Shown here piece by piece: positions 26,093-35,670 of a DNA stretch of 64,000 bases. Location: NCBI RefSeq assembly GCF_009707465.1, contig NZ_CP046120.1, positions 682,001 through 746,000 of the forward strand, read 5' to 3'. The notes beneath the pieces were generated by a model. That model saw only the letters and a program-made list of their open reading frames with translations. It ran no database searches and was not told where the DNA came from. The translations under genes were made by a program, and so were the position numbers. How positions within the stretch are numbered: position 1 is the stretch's first letter; each line of letters opens with the position of its first letter. The DNA is from Novosphingobium sp. Gsoil 351. Its GTDB lineage: Bacteria; Pseudomonadota; Alphaproteobacteria; Sphingomonadales; Sphingomonadaceae.

Positions 26093-28110
26093 TCCATCTC
26101 CAGGATCACCGCATCCACAGCCAGGCTGTCGCCCGCCTTGGCGTTGACGGTCTTGACGGTGCCCGCCTTTTCGGCGCGCAGGATGTTCTCCATCTTCATC
26201 GCCTCGACCACCGCAAGCGGCTGGCCGGGCTGCACATGGTCGCCCTCGCCAACGTTGAGCGCGACCAGCAGGCCGGGCATCGGGCAGATCAGGAACTTGC
26301 TGAGATCGGGGGGAACTTTAACGATCATGTGGGCGCTCAACGGGGCGATCCGCGTTGGCAAGACCTGCGCCAGATGGCTCGCGCCGCGGGTGGTCAGCCG
26401 GAACCCGGTGCGGGTCGGAGCGAGCTTCACGCCGTATGTCTGGCTCCCGATCTCGGCTTCGACCAGCGTATCTCCGGGGGTATATTCGATCCCAAGCCCG
26501 ACCGGCTCGCCGTCGACGGTGATGTCCTCCTCGCCCAATTCGACCGCGAAAGTCTTCCCGTCGAGCGTCACGGTCCAGGCATATGGCGGCTCCAGCGTCC
26601 CGTTGAGCTGGCCAGCGACCTGCCGCGCGCGATCCGCTCGCGCAGTGGCGAGGAACCCGGCGATCGCCGCCAGATGCCCGAGCGTCTCGTCCGATGTCGC
26701 CGCGCCCGCGAACCCGTCGGGATATTCCTCGGCGATGAACCCGGTGGTGAGGTCGCCCGATCGAAAGCGCGGGTGCTGCATGATAGCGCTGACGAAGTCG
26801 ATGTTGTGACCGAGGCCCTCGATCTCGAAAGCGTCGAGCGCGGCGATCTGTTTGTCGGCCGCCTCATCACGCGTTTCGCCCCAGGTCACGAGCTTGGCGA
26901 TCATCGGGTCGTAGAACATGCTGACTTCGCCGCCCTCGTAGACCCCGTCGTCGACGCGAATGCCATCCACGCCGCGGCGGCCGTTGGCGGCTCCATCGTC
27001 GGTCCAGCCTTCGACCGGCGGTTGATAGCGCACCAGCCGCCCTGTGCTGGGCAGGAACCCGCGATAGGGGTCCTCGGCATAGACCCGGTTCTCGATCGCC
27101 CAGCCGTCGATGCCGATGTCGGCCTGCGTCATCGCCAGCTTCTCGCCCGCCGCCACCCGAATCATCTGCTCGACCAGGTCGATTCCGGTGATCGCCTCGG
27201 TCACCGGATGCTCGACCTGGAGGCGGGTGTTCATTTCGAGGAAGTAGAAGCTCTCGCCGCTGGGGTCCGCGCCGCTGACGATCAGCTCGACCGTACCCGC
27301 AGAATAGTACCCCACCGCTCGGGCCAGTGCGACGCACTGCTCGCCCATCGCTGCACGCATCTTGGGCGTGACGAACGGCGACGGCGCTTCCTCGACCACC
27401 TTCTGGTGGCGGCGCTGGATGCTGCACTCGCGCTCGTTGAGGTAGAGGATGTTTCCGTGCTGGTCGCCGAGGATCTGGATCTCGATGTGGCGCGGGTTGA
27501 GGATGAACTTCTCGATGAACACCCGGTCGTCGCCGAAGGAGGCCAGCCCCTCGCGCTTGGTCGCCTCGAAGCCTTCGCGGACGTCGGCCTCGGAATACGC
27601 CAGCCGCATCCCCTTGCCGCCGCCGCCGGCGCTGGCCTTCATCATCACCGGATAGCCGATCTCGCCGGCGATGCGCACCGCATGCTCGGTATCGTCGATC
27701 TCGCCGACGAACCCGGGGACGACGTTGACCCCGGCGTTCATCGCCAGCTTCTTGCTCTCGATCTTGTCGCCCATCGCGGCGATGGCGTTCACCGGCGGCC
27801 CGATGAACGCGATCCCCTCGGCGGCAAGCGCCTCGGCGAACGAGGTCCGTTCGGAGAGGAAGCCGTAGCCGGGATGAACGGCCTCGGCCCCGGTCTGCTT
27901 GGCCGCGGCGATGATCTTTTCGGCGAGCAGGTAAGACTGTGCGGCGGGCGACGGCCCGATATGAATGGCCTCGTCCGCCATCTTGACGAACGGCGCGCGA
28001 GCATCGGCGTCCGAATAGACCGCCACGGTGGCTATACCCATGCGGCGGGCGGTCTTGATGACCCGACACGCGATTTCGCCCCGGTTGGCGATGAGGATTT
28101 TTTTGAACAT
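26089..28110 (-). CDS. pccA: propionyl-CoA (acetyl/propionyl-CoA) carboxylase, biotin-carrying alpha subunit
   Basis: 673 residues. Residues 1-450 are a biotin carboxylase: FKKILIANRGEIACRVI, the ATP-grasp Gly loop KASAGGGGKGMR, HIEIQILGDQHGN, and EMNTRLQVEHPVTE. A linker domain is followed by the biotinyl domain with VEAMKMENIL, Lys639 being the biotinylation site. With PccB (34071-35598) it carboxylates propionyl-CoA to methylmalonyl-CoA. ATG 28110 overlaps the stop of the small two-TM gene as TAATG. TATACT at 28121-28116 lies 5 bases before the ATG, so an internal, nearly leaderless promoter is possible. Confidence 0.96.
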   Translation of the reverse strand: MFKKILIANRGEIACRVIKTARRMGIATVAVYSDADARAPFVKMADEAIHIGPSPAAQSYLLAEKIIAAAKQTGAEAVHPGYGFLSERTSFAEALAAEGIAFIGPPVNAIAAMGDKIESKKLAMNAGVNVVPGFVGEIDDTEHAVRIAGEIGYPVMMKASAGGGGKGMRLAYSEADVREGFEATKREGLASFGDDRVFIEKFILNPRHIEIQILGDQHGNILYLNERECSIQRRHQKVVEEAPSPFVTPKMRAAMGEQCVALARAVGYYSAGTVELIVSGADPSGESFYFLEMNTRLQVEHPVTEAITGIDLVEQMIRVAAGEKLAMTQADIGIDGWAIENRVYAEDPYRGFLPSTGRLVRYQPPVEGWTDDGAANGRRGVDGIRVDDGVYEGGEVSMFYDPMIAKLVTWGETRDEAADKQIAALDAFEIEGLGHNIDFVSAIMQHPRFRSGDLTTGFIAEEYPDGFAGAATSDETLGHLAAIAGFLATARADRARQVAGQLNGTLEPPYAWTVTLDGKTFAVELGEEDITVDGEPVGLGIEYTPGDTLVEAEIGSQTYGVKLAPTRTGFRLTTRGASHLAQVLPTRIAPLSAHMIVKVPPDLSKFLICPMPGLLVALNVGEGDHVQPGQPLAVVEAMKMENILRAEKAGTVKTVNAKAGDSLAVDAVILEME

Positions 28111-28363
28111 TACCAAGTATACCATTTACGCAAAAGACGAACTGACAAGGCGATCACGATAATTGTTGCGACTTGCGAGCCAGGAAAGAACCAAAGCACT
28201 GTGGCCTGGCTCCATTCGCAAATCGGTTGCTCGAAAAGGCTGGGCAGGGTCCCATCAACCAAACAAACAAGTTGCCGACGCTGGAAATCACCCCGCCTGC
28301 AACAAGAATGAAGAGAAGAAACCTCGCCCAAGCGGGTAGATCTGGCTTGGCGGCGCAGTTCAC
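28110..28363 (-). CDS. small two-TM protein, frameshifted in this sequence
   Basis: GTG at 28363 overlaps the bioB stop (GTGA) and the frame TAA overlaps the pccA start (TAATG), yet the length of 254 bases is not a multiple of three. The first frame gives [16 protein letters not shown] and [14 protein letters not shown]; the next frame gives [20 protein letters not shown] and a second TM ending [10 protein letters not shown]. Adding one base in the GGG run at 28242-28244 (CCC on the coding strand) joins them into an 84-residue protein with two TMs and a Cys-x(n)-Cys loop between them. Function unknown; it is bracketed by biotin synthase and the biotin-dependent carboxylase. Confidence 0.6.
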
Positions 28364-29364
28364 TCCGCCGCCTCCACTGCCCACGCCCGCATCGGCTCCT
28401 CGCCTTGCATGGCGGTGAGCCCCAGCCGGGCGAACATCGCCCCGTCGGCGTCATCCCCCGCATTGGGCGCGGTGAGCAGCTTGTCGCCGGTGAAGATCGA
28501 GTTGGCCCCGGCGAGGAAGCACAACGCCTGCGTCGCCTCGCTCATGCTTTCGCGGCCCGCGGAGAGACGCACCATGCTCAGCGGCATCGTGATCCGCGCC
28601 ACCGCGACAGTGCGGACGAACTCGATGTCGTCGATCTTCGCCAGCGGGGTGTCCGCCAGCATGTCTCCCAGCACCGTGCCCCGAATCGGCACCAGCGCGT
28701 TGACCGGGACGCTCTCGGGATGCCGCGGCAGCGTCGCCAGGGTGTGGATGAACCCGACCCGGTCCTCGCGGGTCTCGCCCATCCCGACGATCCCGCCCGA
28801 ACACACCGCGATGCCAGCGCGGCGGACTTCGCCCAGCGTATCGAGGCGGTCCTGCATCATCCGCGTGGTGATCGCGCGTTCGTAGTACTCGGGGCTGCTG
28901 TCGATGTTGTGGTTGTAGTAGTCGAGCCCGGCCTCGGCGAGCTGATCGGCCTGCCTGGGGCTGAGCATCCCCAGCGTCATGCAGGTCTCCAGCCCCATCG
29001 CGCGCACGCCCTTCACGATCTCGAGAAGCGCGGGCATGTCGCGGTCCTTGGGGTTGCGCCAGGCCGCGCCCATGCAGAACCGCTGGCTCCCGTGATCCTT
29101 GGCCTGCGCCGCCGCTTGCAGCACGCTGCGGACATCCATCAGCTTGGTCGCCTCGACCCCCGCGTCGGCTTTCACCGACTGCGCACAATAGCCGCAATCC
29201 TCCGGGCAGCCGCCAGTCTTGATGCTGAGCAAGGTGCAGAGCTGGATCTCGTCCGCCGCATGATGCGCGCGATGGACCTCGGCGGCGCGGAACACCAGTT
29301 CGGTGAACGGCAGGACGAAGAGGGCGGCGATCTCAGGCCGGGTCCAGTCGGTGCGAATGGTCAT
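28360..29364 (-). CDS. bioB: biotin synthase
   Basis: Radical SAM enzyme that inserts sulfur into dethiobiotin. 334 residues. The [4Fe-4S] motif CPEDCGYC (Cys53, 57, 60), [21 protein letters not shown] and the [15 protein letters not shown]-terminal block (whose Asn/Thr residues contact the substrate) are present. ATG 29364 has GAGGAAG upstream; its ATG overlaps the DUF606 transporter stop (ATGA). The other bio genes are not here: bioB has been placed within the propionyl-CoA carboxylase operon, where its product is needed. Confidence 0.97.
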   Translation of the reverse strand: MTIRTDWTRPEIAALFVLPFTELVFRAAEVHRAHHAADEIQLCTLLSIKTGGCPEDCGYCAQSVKADAGVEATKLMDVRSVLQAAAQAKDHGSQRFCMGAAWRNPKDRDMPALLEIVKGVRAMGLETCMTLGMLSPRQADQLAEAGLDYYNHNIDSSPEYYERAITTRMMQDRLDTLGEVRRAGIAVCSGGIVGMGETREDRVGFIHTLATLPRHPESVPVNALVPIRGTVLGDMLADTPLAKIDDIEFVRTVAVARITMPLSMVRLSAGRESMSEATQALCFLAGANSIFTGDKLLTAPNAGDDADGAMFARLGLTAMQGEEPMRAWAVEAAE

Positions 29365-29816
29365 ACCGGCTTCCTCGCGAGATACACGCCCAGTGCCATC
29401 ACCGCGATGCCCACTGCGCGCTTGGCGGTCAGATCGGACCTGATCGCGCCCCACAGGCCGAAGTGGTCGATCACGGCAGCAGCGGCCAATTGTCCAAGCA
29501 GCACGAAGAACACCGCGTTGCCGATGCCGATCCGGGGTGCGGCGAAGGTGATCGCAACGCCATAGAACAGGATAAACGCCGCGCCGGTCCAGATGTAGGG
29601 ACGCTCGAAGGTGAACGAGCTCGCCGGCGGGAACCCGATCACCGCGAGGATCGCCAAGCTGATCGCGAGGCCCACCGCGAAGGCTATCGCGGTCGCCGCG
29701 ACCGGTCCATGGACCTGCTGGCCCAGTGCCGAGTTGAACGCCGCGAACACCGGAATGCCCAGCCCGGTGGCGAACATCAGCGCGGCGAGCGGCCAGAACG
29801 ACGCATGCGGGGTCAC
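29361..29816 (-). CDS. DMT-superfamily (DUF606/YdcZ-like) membrane transporter
   Basis: 151 residues, five hydrophobic segments; blocks such as [41 protein letters not shown] and the C-terminal [16 protein letters not shown] match DUF606 half-size transporters. The substrate is unknown. GTG 29816 is preferred because codons further upstream encode a palindromic repeat rather than protein. It is translationally coupled to bioB (ATGA overlap), which makes a biotin-related cargo worth considering, but this is guilt by association. Confidence 0.85.
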   Translation of the reverse strand: MTPHASFWPLAALMFATGLGIPVFAAFNSALGQQVHGPVAATAIAFAVGLAISLAILAVIGFPPASSFTFERPYIWTGAAFILFYGVAITFAAPRIGIGNAVFFVLLGQLAAAAVIDHFGLWGAIRSDLTAKRAVGIAVMALGVYLARKPV

Positions 29817-29832
29817 AACCGGCCGTCCCCAG

Positions 29833-29925
29833 CCCGCTGGTGTCGAGCGAAGTCGAGACACATCGCGCAAGGGTCGAACCTGGCGCGATATCCCTCGATT
29901 TCGCTCGGGATGAGCGGGGTTTGGA
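29833..29925. repeat. palindromic intergenic repeat, family A copy 1
   Basis: Contains GTGTCGAGCGAAGTCGAGACAC, itself an interrupted palindrome, and 35 bases later CCCTCGATTTCGCTCGGGAT. The same arrangement recurs at 56726-56819 with few substitutions. It lies in the gap between scpA and the DUF606 gene, transcribed through on the minus strand, and can fold into one or two hairpins. Confidence 0.85.
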
Positions 29926-29934
29926 CGACGTCAG

Positions 29935-32091
29935 TCACTCGGCGGCTTCCAGTTCCTCACCGGCGGGCGGCATGTTGTGGCCAAGCAGGCGCAGCATGTC
30001 GGCGGCGCATTCGACCACATTGCTGCCCGGGCCGTAGATGCCCTGCACCCCGGCGTCGCGCAGGAAATCGTAGTCCTGCGGCGGGATCACGCCCCCGGCG
30101 ATGACTTTGATGTCGGCGCGGCCGGCATCTCTGAGCAGGCGGATCAGTTCGGGGATCAGGGTCTTGTGCCCGGCGGCGAGGCTGCTCGCCCCGATCGCGT
30201 CTACGTCCTTGGCCAACGCTAGGTCGCGGGTTTCCTCCGGGGTCTGGAACAGCGGGCCGCTGACTACTTCGAAGCCCATGTCGGCAAAGGCGCTGGCGAT
30301 CACGTTGGCGCCGCGGTCGTGCCCATCCTGGCCCATCTTGGCAACTAGCAGCCGCGGGCTGCGGCCAAGACGGCGGGCGACCGACTGGACGCCGTCGACA
30401 ACCTGGGCATAGCGGGCATCGGCTTCGTACGCCTTCCCGTAAATGCCGGTGACCGGGACCGGCTGAGTGCCGTAGCGCCCGAACGCGGCTTCCATCGCGT
30501 CGGAGATTTCGCCGAGCGAAGCGCGGGCGCGGGCGGCTTCGACGGCGAGCGCCAACAGGTTGCCACCGCCCTTCGCGCCTTCGGTCAACGCGCTTAGCGC
30601 CGCGCGGCACTTCGCTTCGTCGCGCGTCTCGCGCATCGCCTTGAGCCGCGCGATCTGGGCCTCGCGCACGGCGTGATTGTCGACCTCGAGTGTATCTAGG
30701 TGCGCCTCCTCGGACAGCCGGTACTTATTGACGCCGACAATCACGTCCTCGCCCCGGTCGACCCGCGCCTGGCGCGCGGCGGCGGCTTCCTCGATCCGCT
30801 GCTTGGGCATGCCGGTGGCGACCGCCTGGGTCATCCCGCCGAGCGCATCGACTTCCTCGATCACCGCCCACGCCTGATCGACCAGTTCCTGGGTCAGCGC
30901 TTCGACGTAATATGACCCGCCCAGCGGATCGACCACCTTGGTAATTCCGCTCTCTTCGGCGAGGACGATCTGGGTGTTGCGCGCGATCCGGGCCGAAAAA
31001 TCGGTTGGCAGCGCGATCGCCTCGTCGAGCGCGTTCGTGTGCAGGCTCTGGGTGCCGCCAAGCGTCGCCGCCATCGCCTCGATCGTGGTGCGAATGACGT
31101 TGGTGTAGGGGTCCTGCTCCTGGAGCGAGACCCCGCTGGTCTGGCAATGGGTCCGCAGCATCTTGCTGCGCTCGTCCTTTGCCCCCAGCCCGTCCATCAC
31201 CCGGTGCCACAGCGTGCGCGCCGCGCGCAGCTTGGCGACTTCCATGAAGAAGTTCATGCCGATGCCGAAGAAGAAGCTCAGCCGCCCGGCGAACGCATCG
31301 ATATCCAACCCCGCGGCCATCGCCCGCACGGCGTATTCCTTGCCGTCGGCGATGGTGAAGGCCAGTTCCTGCACCGCGGTCGCCCCGGCTTCGTGCATGT
31401 GATAGCCCGAGATCGAAATGCTGTTGAATTTCGGCATGTTGGCCGAGGTGTAGGCGATGATGTCCGAGACGATCCGCATGCTCGGTTCGGGCGGGTAGAT
31501 ATAGGTATTGCGGACCATGAACTCCTTGAGGATGTCGTTCTGGATGGTCCCATCGAGCTGGGCGAGCGGCACCCCCTGCTCCTCGCCCGCGACGATGAAG
31601 AACGCCAGGATCGGGATCACCGCCCCGTTCATCGTCATGCTGACGCTCATCTTGTCGAGCGGAATGCCGTCGAACAGGATTTTCATGTCCTCGACGCTAT
31701 CGATCGCCACCCCGGCCTTGCCGACGTCGCCCACGACGCGCGGGTGATCGCTGTCGTAGCCACGGTGGGTGGCCAGATCGAAGGCGACCGACAGGCCCTT
31801 CTGTCCGGCAGCAAGATTGCGGCGGTAGAACGCGTTCGATTCCTCGGCGGTGGAGAAACCCGCATACTGGCGGATCGTCCAGGGCCGCCCGGCGTACATC
31901 GAGGCGCGAACCCCGCGCGTGAACGGGGCGAAGCCGGGCAAGCCAGGATCGTCCGCGTCTTCCGCCGTGTACAGCGGCTTGATCGCGAAACCCTCGGGGG
32001 TGTGCCAGGTCAGGTCCTTGCCCTTGACCTCTTTCGCTGCAGCGGTCTGCCAATCGGCGAGCTGTGGGGTCCGGGGGGTCTTGTCGGTCAT
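29935..32091 (-). CDS. scpA: methylmalonyl-CoA mutase (single-chain)
   Basis: Adenosylcobalamin-dependent rearrangement of (R)-methylmalonyl-CoA to succinyl-CoA. 718 residues, the length of homodimeric mutases. The TIM-barrel half begins near [17 protein letters not shown] (substrate-channel Tyr/Arg), with [10 protein letters not shown] and [15 protein letters not shown]. The C-terminal B12 domain (from about 585) has the base-off motif D-x-H-x-x-G as [11 protein letters not shown] followed by ASSLAAGH. Upstream are the GST and enoyl-CoA hydratase genes and the epimerase; a family A repeat follows its stop. Confidence 0.97.
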   Translation of the reverse strand: MTDKTPRTPQLADWQTAAAKEVKGKDLTWHTPEGFAIKPLYTAEDADDPGLPGFAPFTRGVRASMYAGRPWTIRQYAGFSTAEESNAFYRRNLAAGQKGLSVAFDLATHRGYDSDHPRVVGDVGKAGVAIDSVEDMKILFDGIPLDKMSVSMTMNGAVIPILAFFIVAGEEQGVPLAQLDGTIQNDILKEFMVRNTYIYPPEPSMRIVSDIIAYTSANMPKFNSISISGYHMHEAGATAVQELAFTIADGKEYAVRAMAAGLDIDAFAGRLSFFFGIGMNFFMEVAKLRAARTLWHRVMDGLGAKDERSKMLRTHCQTSGVSLQEQDPYTNVIRTTIEAMAATLGGTQSLHTNALDEAIALPTDFSARIARNTQIVLAEESGITKVVDPLGGSYYVEALTQELVDQAWAVIEEVDALGGMTQAVATGMPKQRIEEAAAARQARVDRGEDVIVGVNKYRLSEEAHLDTLEVDNHAVREAQIARLKAMRETRDEAKCRAALSALTEGAKGGGNLLALAVEAARARASLGEISDAMEAAFGRYGTQPVPVTGIYGKAYEADARYAQVVDGVQSVARRLGRSPRLLVAKMGQDGHDRGANVIASAFADMGFEVVSGPLFQTPEETRDLALAKDVDAIGASSLAAGHKTLIPELIRLLRDAGRADIKVIAGGVIPPQDYDFLRDAGVQGIYGPGSNVVECAADMLRLLGHNMPPAGEELEAAE

Positions 32092-32101
32092 CGGGAAATC
32101 C

Positions 32102-32713
32102 TCAGGCGGCGGCGCTCGGGCGAGCGCTGACGCGTTGGTGCCATGCGGTTAGAGCCGCGCAATCGGCGGGCGCCCCGCAGCCGACGAAGGCGGCAAAGTC
32201 GACCGTCGTCAAGAGCAGGATGTCGGCCATCGTGAAGCCGTCGGTGGCGAGAAACCCGCGACCAGCCAGGCTTTCGTCGAATAACCGGAACGCAGCCTCG
32301 ACGCGGGGGCGGTTTGCCTCACCCCATTCGGCGTTGCGCCCCGGCAGCGCGGCGGTGAACGCGTGGGTGTTGACCCAGACCGCACCGACCGAAGCCATCA
32401 GGATCATTTCGACCCGGCGGCTCCACATCTCGATCTGCGCGATTTCCAGCGGGCTCGTACCGAACAGCGGCGGGTCGGGTTGCCGCGCTTCCAGATAGCG
32501 GCAAATCGCCACGCTTTCGGTGATGACCGTGCCGTCGTCGAGCTGGAGCGACGGGGTTTGCCCGCGCGGGTTGATCGCGATGTACTCGGGCGATTTCTGC
32601 TCGCGCCTGACGATTGACACCTCGCGAGTATCGAGCACGATAGCCTTTTCCGCAGCGAAGATGCGCACCCGCCGCGGGTTGGGCGCCGGGTTGGGACTGT
32701 CGTAGAAGATCAC
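32102..32713 (-). CDS. glutathione S-transferase family protein
   Basis: 203 residues. A thioredoxin-like N-terminal domain ([20 protein letters not shown], then the glutathione-binding [20 protein letters not shown] with cis-Pro and Glu-Ser) and an all-helical C-terminal domain ([16 protein letters not shown]). The position normally holding the catalytic Ser/Tyr is in SPNP. GTG 32713 overlaps the hydratase stop (GTGA). Why a GST lies inside a methylmalonyl-CoA operon is unclear. Confidence 0.9.
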   Translation of the reverse strand: MIFYDSPNPAPNPRRVRIFAAEKAIVLDTREVSIVRREQKSPEYIAINPRGQTPSLQLDDGTVITESVAICRYLEARQPDPPLFGTSPLEIAQIEMWSRRVEMILMASVGAVWVNTHAFTAALPGRNAEWGEANRPRVEAAFRLFDESLAGRGFLATDGFTMADILLLTTVDFAAFVGCGAPADCAALTAWHQRVSARPSAAA

Positions 32714-33492
32714 GCGCCTTTGAACACGGGCTTGCGCTTTTCCATGAACGCCGTGCCGCCCTCAACGGCATCCGCGCTCGATCCGGCGATACGCTGACCC
32801 TCGGCCTCCGCCAGCAACGCCTCGGCGAAGCTGTTTTCCAGCGCGGTGAGGATGTTCTTGCGCATCGTCGAATAGGCCACGGTCGGCCCGTTGGCGAGCC
32901 GGGTGGCGAGCGCGCGGGCCTCGGCCATCAACACGTCGTCCTCCACGCACTTGTAGATCAGGCCCCACTCCGCCGCCTTCTCGCCCGAAATCTTCTCGCC
33001 CAGCATCATCATTTCGGTCGCGCGTGCCTTGCCGACCAGCCGTGGCAGCATCCAGCTCGCCCCGCCGTCGGGGACCAGCCCGATGTTGACGAAGGCCTGG
33101 AGGAAATAACCGCTCCTCCCCGCGATGACGAAATCGCCCGCCAGCCCGATCGAGCAGCCGACCCCCGCCGCCGCGCCGTTTACCGCAGTGATGATCGGCA
33201 TGTTGAGCCGCGCCAGGTTCATGATCAGCGGGTTGTAGTGCCGGGTCAGCGCGATGTAGCTGCCCTCCCCGCCCGAGATCGAGCGGCTGCCTTTGGCGGC
33301 CAAGTCCGCCCCCGAACAGAACCCGCGTCCCGCCCCGGTTACGATCAGGCACCGCGCGCCTTCGAGCGTCGACACCGCATCGTTGATCTCACCCGCCATC
33401 TCGAGCGAGCAGGCGTTCATTCGCTCTTGGCGGTTGAGGGTGATCGTGGCGATATGGTCGGCGATGTCGACGGTGATGGTCTGGTAGGTCAA
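32710..33492 (-). CDS. enoyl-CoA hydratase/isomerase family protein (PaaG-like)
   Basis: 260 residues, crotonase fold. The oxyanion-hole residues are in GRGFCSGADLAA and NGAAAGVGCSIGLAGD. In the active-site helix it reads IGLVPDGGASWMLPRLVG: the Asp matches isomerase-type members such as PaaG, while the Glu pair of classic hydratases is not evident. A double-bond isomerase or ring-opening activity is thus more likely than simple hydration. It sits between the epimerase and GST genes, separated from the former by a palindromic repeat. Confidence 0.88.
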   Translation of the reverse strand: MTYQTITVDIADHIATITLNRQERMNACSLEMAGEINDAVSTLEGARCLIVTGAGRGFCSGADLAAKGSRSISGGEGSYIALTRHYNPLIMNLARLNMPIITAVNGAAAGVGCSIGLAGDFVIAGRSGYFLQAFVNIGLVPDGGASWMLPRLVGKARATEMMMLGEKISGEKAAEWGLIYKCVEDDVLMAEARALATRLANGPTVAYSTMRKNILTALENSFAEALLAEAEGQRIAGSSADAVEGGTAFMEKRKPVFKGA

Positions 33493-33512
33493 AGGTTTCC
33501 CTCTCCAAATTC

Positions 33513-33610
33513 CTCACCCTGAACTTGTTTCAGGGTCCATTTCTCCACCCGCTCCACCTGTGCCGTTGGGCACGATGGATGCTGAAACAAGTTCAGCATG
33601 ACGGGCATGG
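33513..33610. repeat. palindromic intergenic repeat, family B
   Basis: Nested inverted repeats. CCCTGAACTTGTTTCAGGG (33517-33535) and ATGCTGAAACAAGTTCAGCAT (33579-33599) are each hairpins and their cores are reverse complements of one another. A GTGCC-GTTG-GGCAC hairpin (33560-33573) lies between. The whole can fold as a long cruciform. It occupies the gap between the epimerase and hydratase genes. Confidence 0.85.
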
Positions 33611-33618
33611 GGTGAACG

Positions 33619-34061
33619 TCAGTGGCCCGCCCCCCTCGGCGTCTCCATGATTTCGGTGAGCACGCCCTGCATATCTTTGGGATGCACAAAAAGATAAGCG
33701 TCCCATGCGCCCCGATCCGAGGTTCGCCGAGCACGCGCTTGCCCTGGCCTTCGAACCAGACCTTGGCGGCGTGGATGTCCGGCACTTCATAACACATGTG
33801 GTGCTGGCCCCCGGCGGGGTTCTTGTCGAGGAACGACTGGATGGAGGTGTTGCCCGGCAGCGGCTCGACCAGCTCGATCTGGGTGCCGCTTAGCGCCCCA
33901 TCCGCGCCGGGCGTATCGACAAAGCACACTTTGACGCCTTGCTCGGGCAAGTCGAACGGCTCGTGGATCTTGGTCGCGCCCATGACGTCGCGATAGAACG
34001 CGACGCTGTCGGCAATCGAGGGCGTGGCGACGCCGATATGGTTCAAGCGACCGAGTTTCAT
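33619..34061 (-). CDS. mce: methylmalonyl-CoA epimerase, frameshifted in this sequence
   Basis: Interconverts (S)- and (R)-methylmalonyl-CoA between the carboxylase and the mutase. The vicinal-oxygen-chelate fold is seen in RLNHIGVATPSIADSVAFY (first His ligand), TQIELVEPL (Glu ligand), GQHHMCYEV (second His) and RVLGEPRIGAHGT. The frame breaks at a run of five A (33688-33692; T5 on the coding strand). With one more T the product continues as IFFVHPKDMQGVLTEIMETP and stops at 33619, giving 147 residues, the normal size. As written, translation would read into the repeat and stop at 33489. Start ATG 34061 lies 9 bases after the repaired pccB stop. Confidence 0.9.
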
Positions 34062-34070
34062 TTCAATTTC

Positions 34071-35598
34071 TCACAACGGAATGTTGTCATGCTTCTTCCA
34101 CGGGTTTTCCAGCATCTTGCCGCGCAGCTTTGCGTAGCCCCAGCGCGATCCGGCGCCGGGTCGAGTGCGGGTAGATCACGTCGTCGATGAAGCCCATGCT
34201 CGCGGCTACGAACGGGTTGGCGAAGCGGTCTTCGTATTCCTTGGTGTGTACGGCGATTTCGTCCGAGGTCTTGCCGCGGAAGATGATCTCAACCGCGCCT
34301 TTCGCGCCCATCACCGCGATCTCGGCCGTAGGCCAGGCGTAGTTGAGATCGCCGCGCAGGTGCTTGCTGGCCATAACGTCGTAGGCGCCACCATAGGCCT
34401 TGCGGGTGATCACGGTGATCTTGGGCACGGTCGCCTCGGCATAGGCGAACAGCAGCTTGGCGCCATGCTTGATGATCCCGCCCAGTTCCTGCGCAGTGCC
34501 GGGAAGGAACCCGGGGACATCGACGAAAGTCAGGATCGGAATGCCGAATGCGTCGCAGAACCGCACGAAGCGCGCGGCCTTCTTGGATGAATTGATGTCG
34601 AGTACGCCAGCCAACACCATCGGCTGGTTGGCGACCACGCCTACGGTGCGCCCCTCTATCCGTCCGAACCCGACCAGGATATTGCCTGCATGCGCTGGCT
34701 GAATTTCAAAGAACTCGCCTTCGTCCAGCACCTTTCGCACCACTTCGTGCATATCGTAGGGCTGGTTGGCATTGGCCGGGATCAGCGTATCGAGGCTGTC
34801 CTCGATGCGGTCGAAAGGGTCCTCAGTCGGCCGCTCGGGTACATCCGATCGATTGGAATGCGGCAGGTAATCGATGAAATCGCGCGCGGTCAGCAGGGTC
34901 TCGATGTCGTTTTCCAACGCTAGGTCGGCCACGCTGGTCTTGGTGGTGTGCGTGATCGCCCCACCCAGTTCCTCCTGCGTCACCACCTCGTTGGTTACGG
35001 TCTTGACCACGTCGGGACCGGTGACGAACATGTACGAACTGTCCTTCACCATGAAGATGAAGTCGGTCATCGCAGGCGAGTAAACCGCGCCGCCCGCGCA
35101 CGGTCCCATGATCAGGCTGAGCTGTGGCACGACGCCGCTGGCGAGCACGTTGCGCTGGAAGATCTCGGCATAGCCGCCCAGGCTGGCGACGCCTTCCTGG
35201 ATGCGCGCGCCGCCGCTGTCGTTGAGGCCGATGACCGGCGCGCCGACCTTCATCGCGTTGTCCATCACCTTGCAGATCTTCTGTGCATGGCGTTCCGACA
35301 CCGCCCCGCCGAACACGGTGAAGTCCTGGCTGAACACATAGACCAGCCGCCCGTTGATCGTGCCGCTGCCGGTAACCACGCCGTCGCCTGGGAAGGTCTG
35401 CCCGGCCATCCCGAATTCGGTGGCGTTGTGCTCGACATACATGTCGAGCTCTTCGAAGCTCCCTTCGTCGAGCAGAACCATCAGCCGTTCGCGCGCGGTC
35501 AGCTTGCCCTTGGCGTGCTGTGCGTCGATCCGCTTCTGACCCCCACCGAGACGAGCGGCGGCGCGGCGGCGTTCGAGTTCGGCGATATTGGCGGACAT
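34071..35598 (-). CDS. pccB: propionyl-CoA carboxylase, carboxyltransferase beta subunit, C-terminus frameshifted in this sequence
   Basis: Transfers carboxyl from the biotin of PccA to propionyl-CoA. About 510 residues: [52 protein letters not shown], and the C-terminal crotonase half with [11 protein letters not shown] and [15 protein letters not shown]. The frame shifts at TTT 34129-34131 (AAA on the coding strand). With one A removed the tail reads [20 protein letters not shown], the conserved PccB ending, and stops at 34071; as written it stops at 34087. First gene of the propionate operon, immediately upstream of mce. ATG 35598. Confidence 0.95.
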
Positions 35599-35670
35599 TG
35601 AGGCTCCCCGTTGACGACGAGCGCCTTGCCGGGCCATCGCCGTAGCGTCAAGGGGTGCTTAATCGCGCGA

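Noticed and set aside
26077..28311. 744-codon plus-strand open frame
   Set aside because: Exactly antisense to pccA; its product is a low-complexity His/Arg/Leu-rich shadow typical of high-GC DNA, whereas the minus strand has clear biotin carboxylase motifs.
33489..33618. Long C-terminal extension of the epimerase read as written
   Set aside because: The extension is translated from the palindromic repeat; the proper ending is recovered by repairing a T run at 33688-33692.
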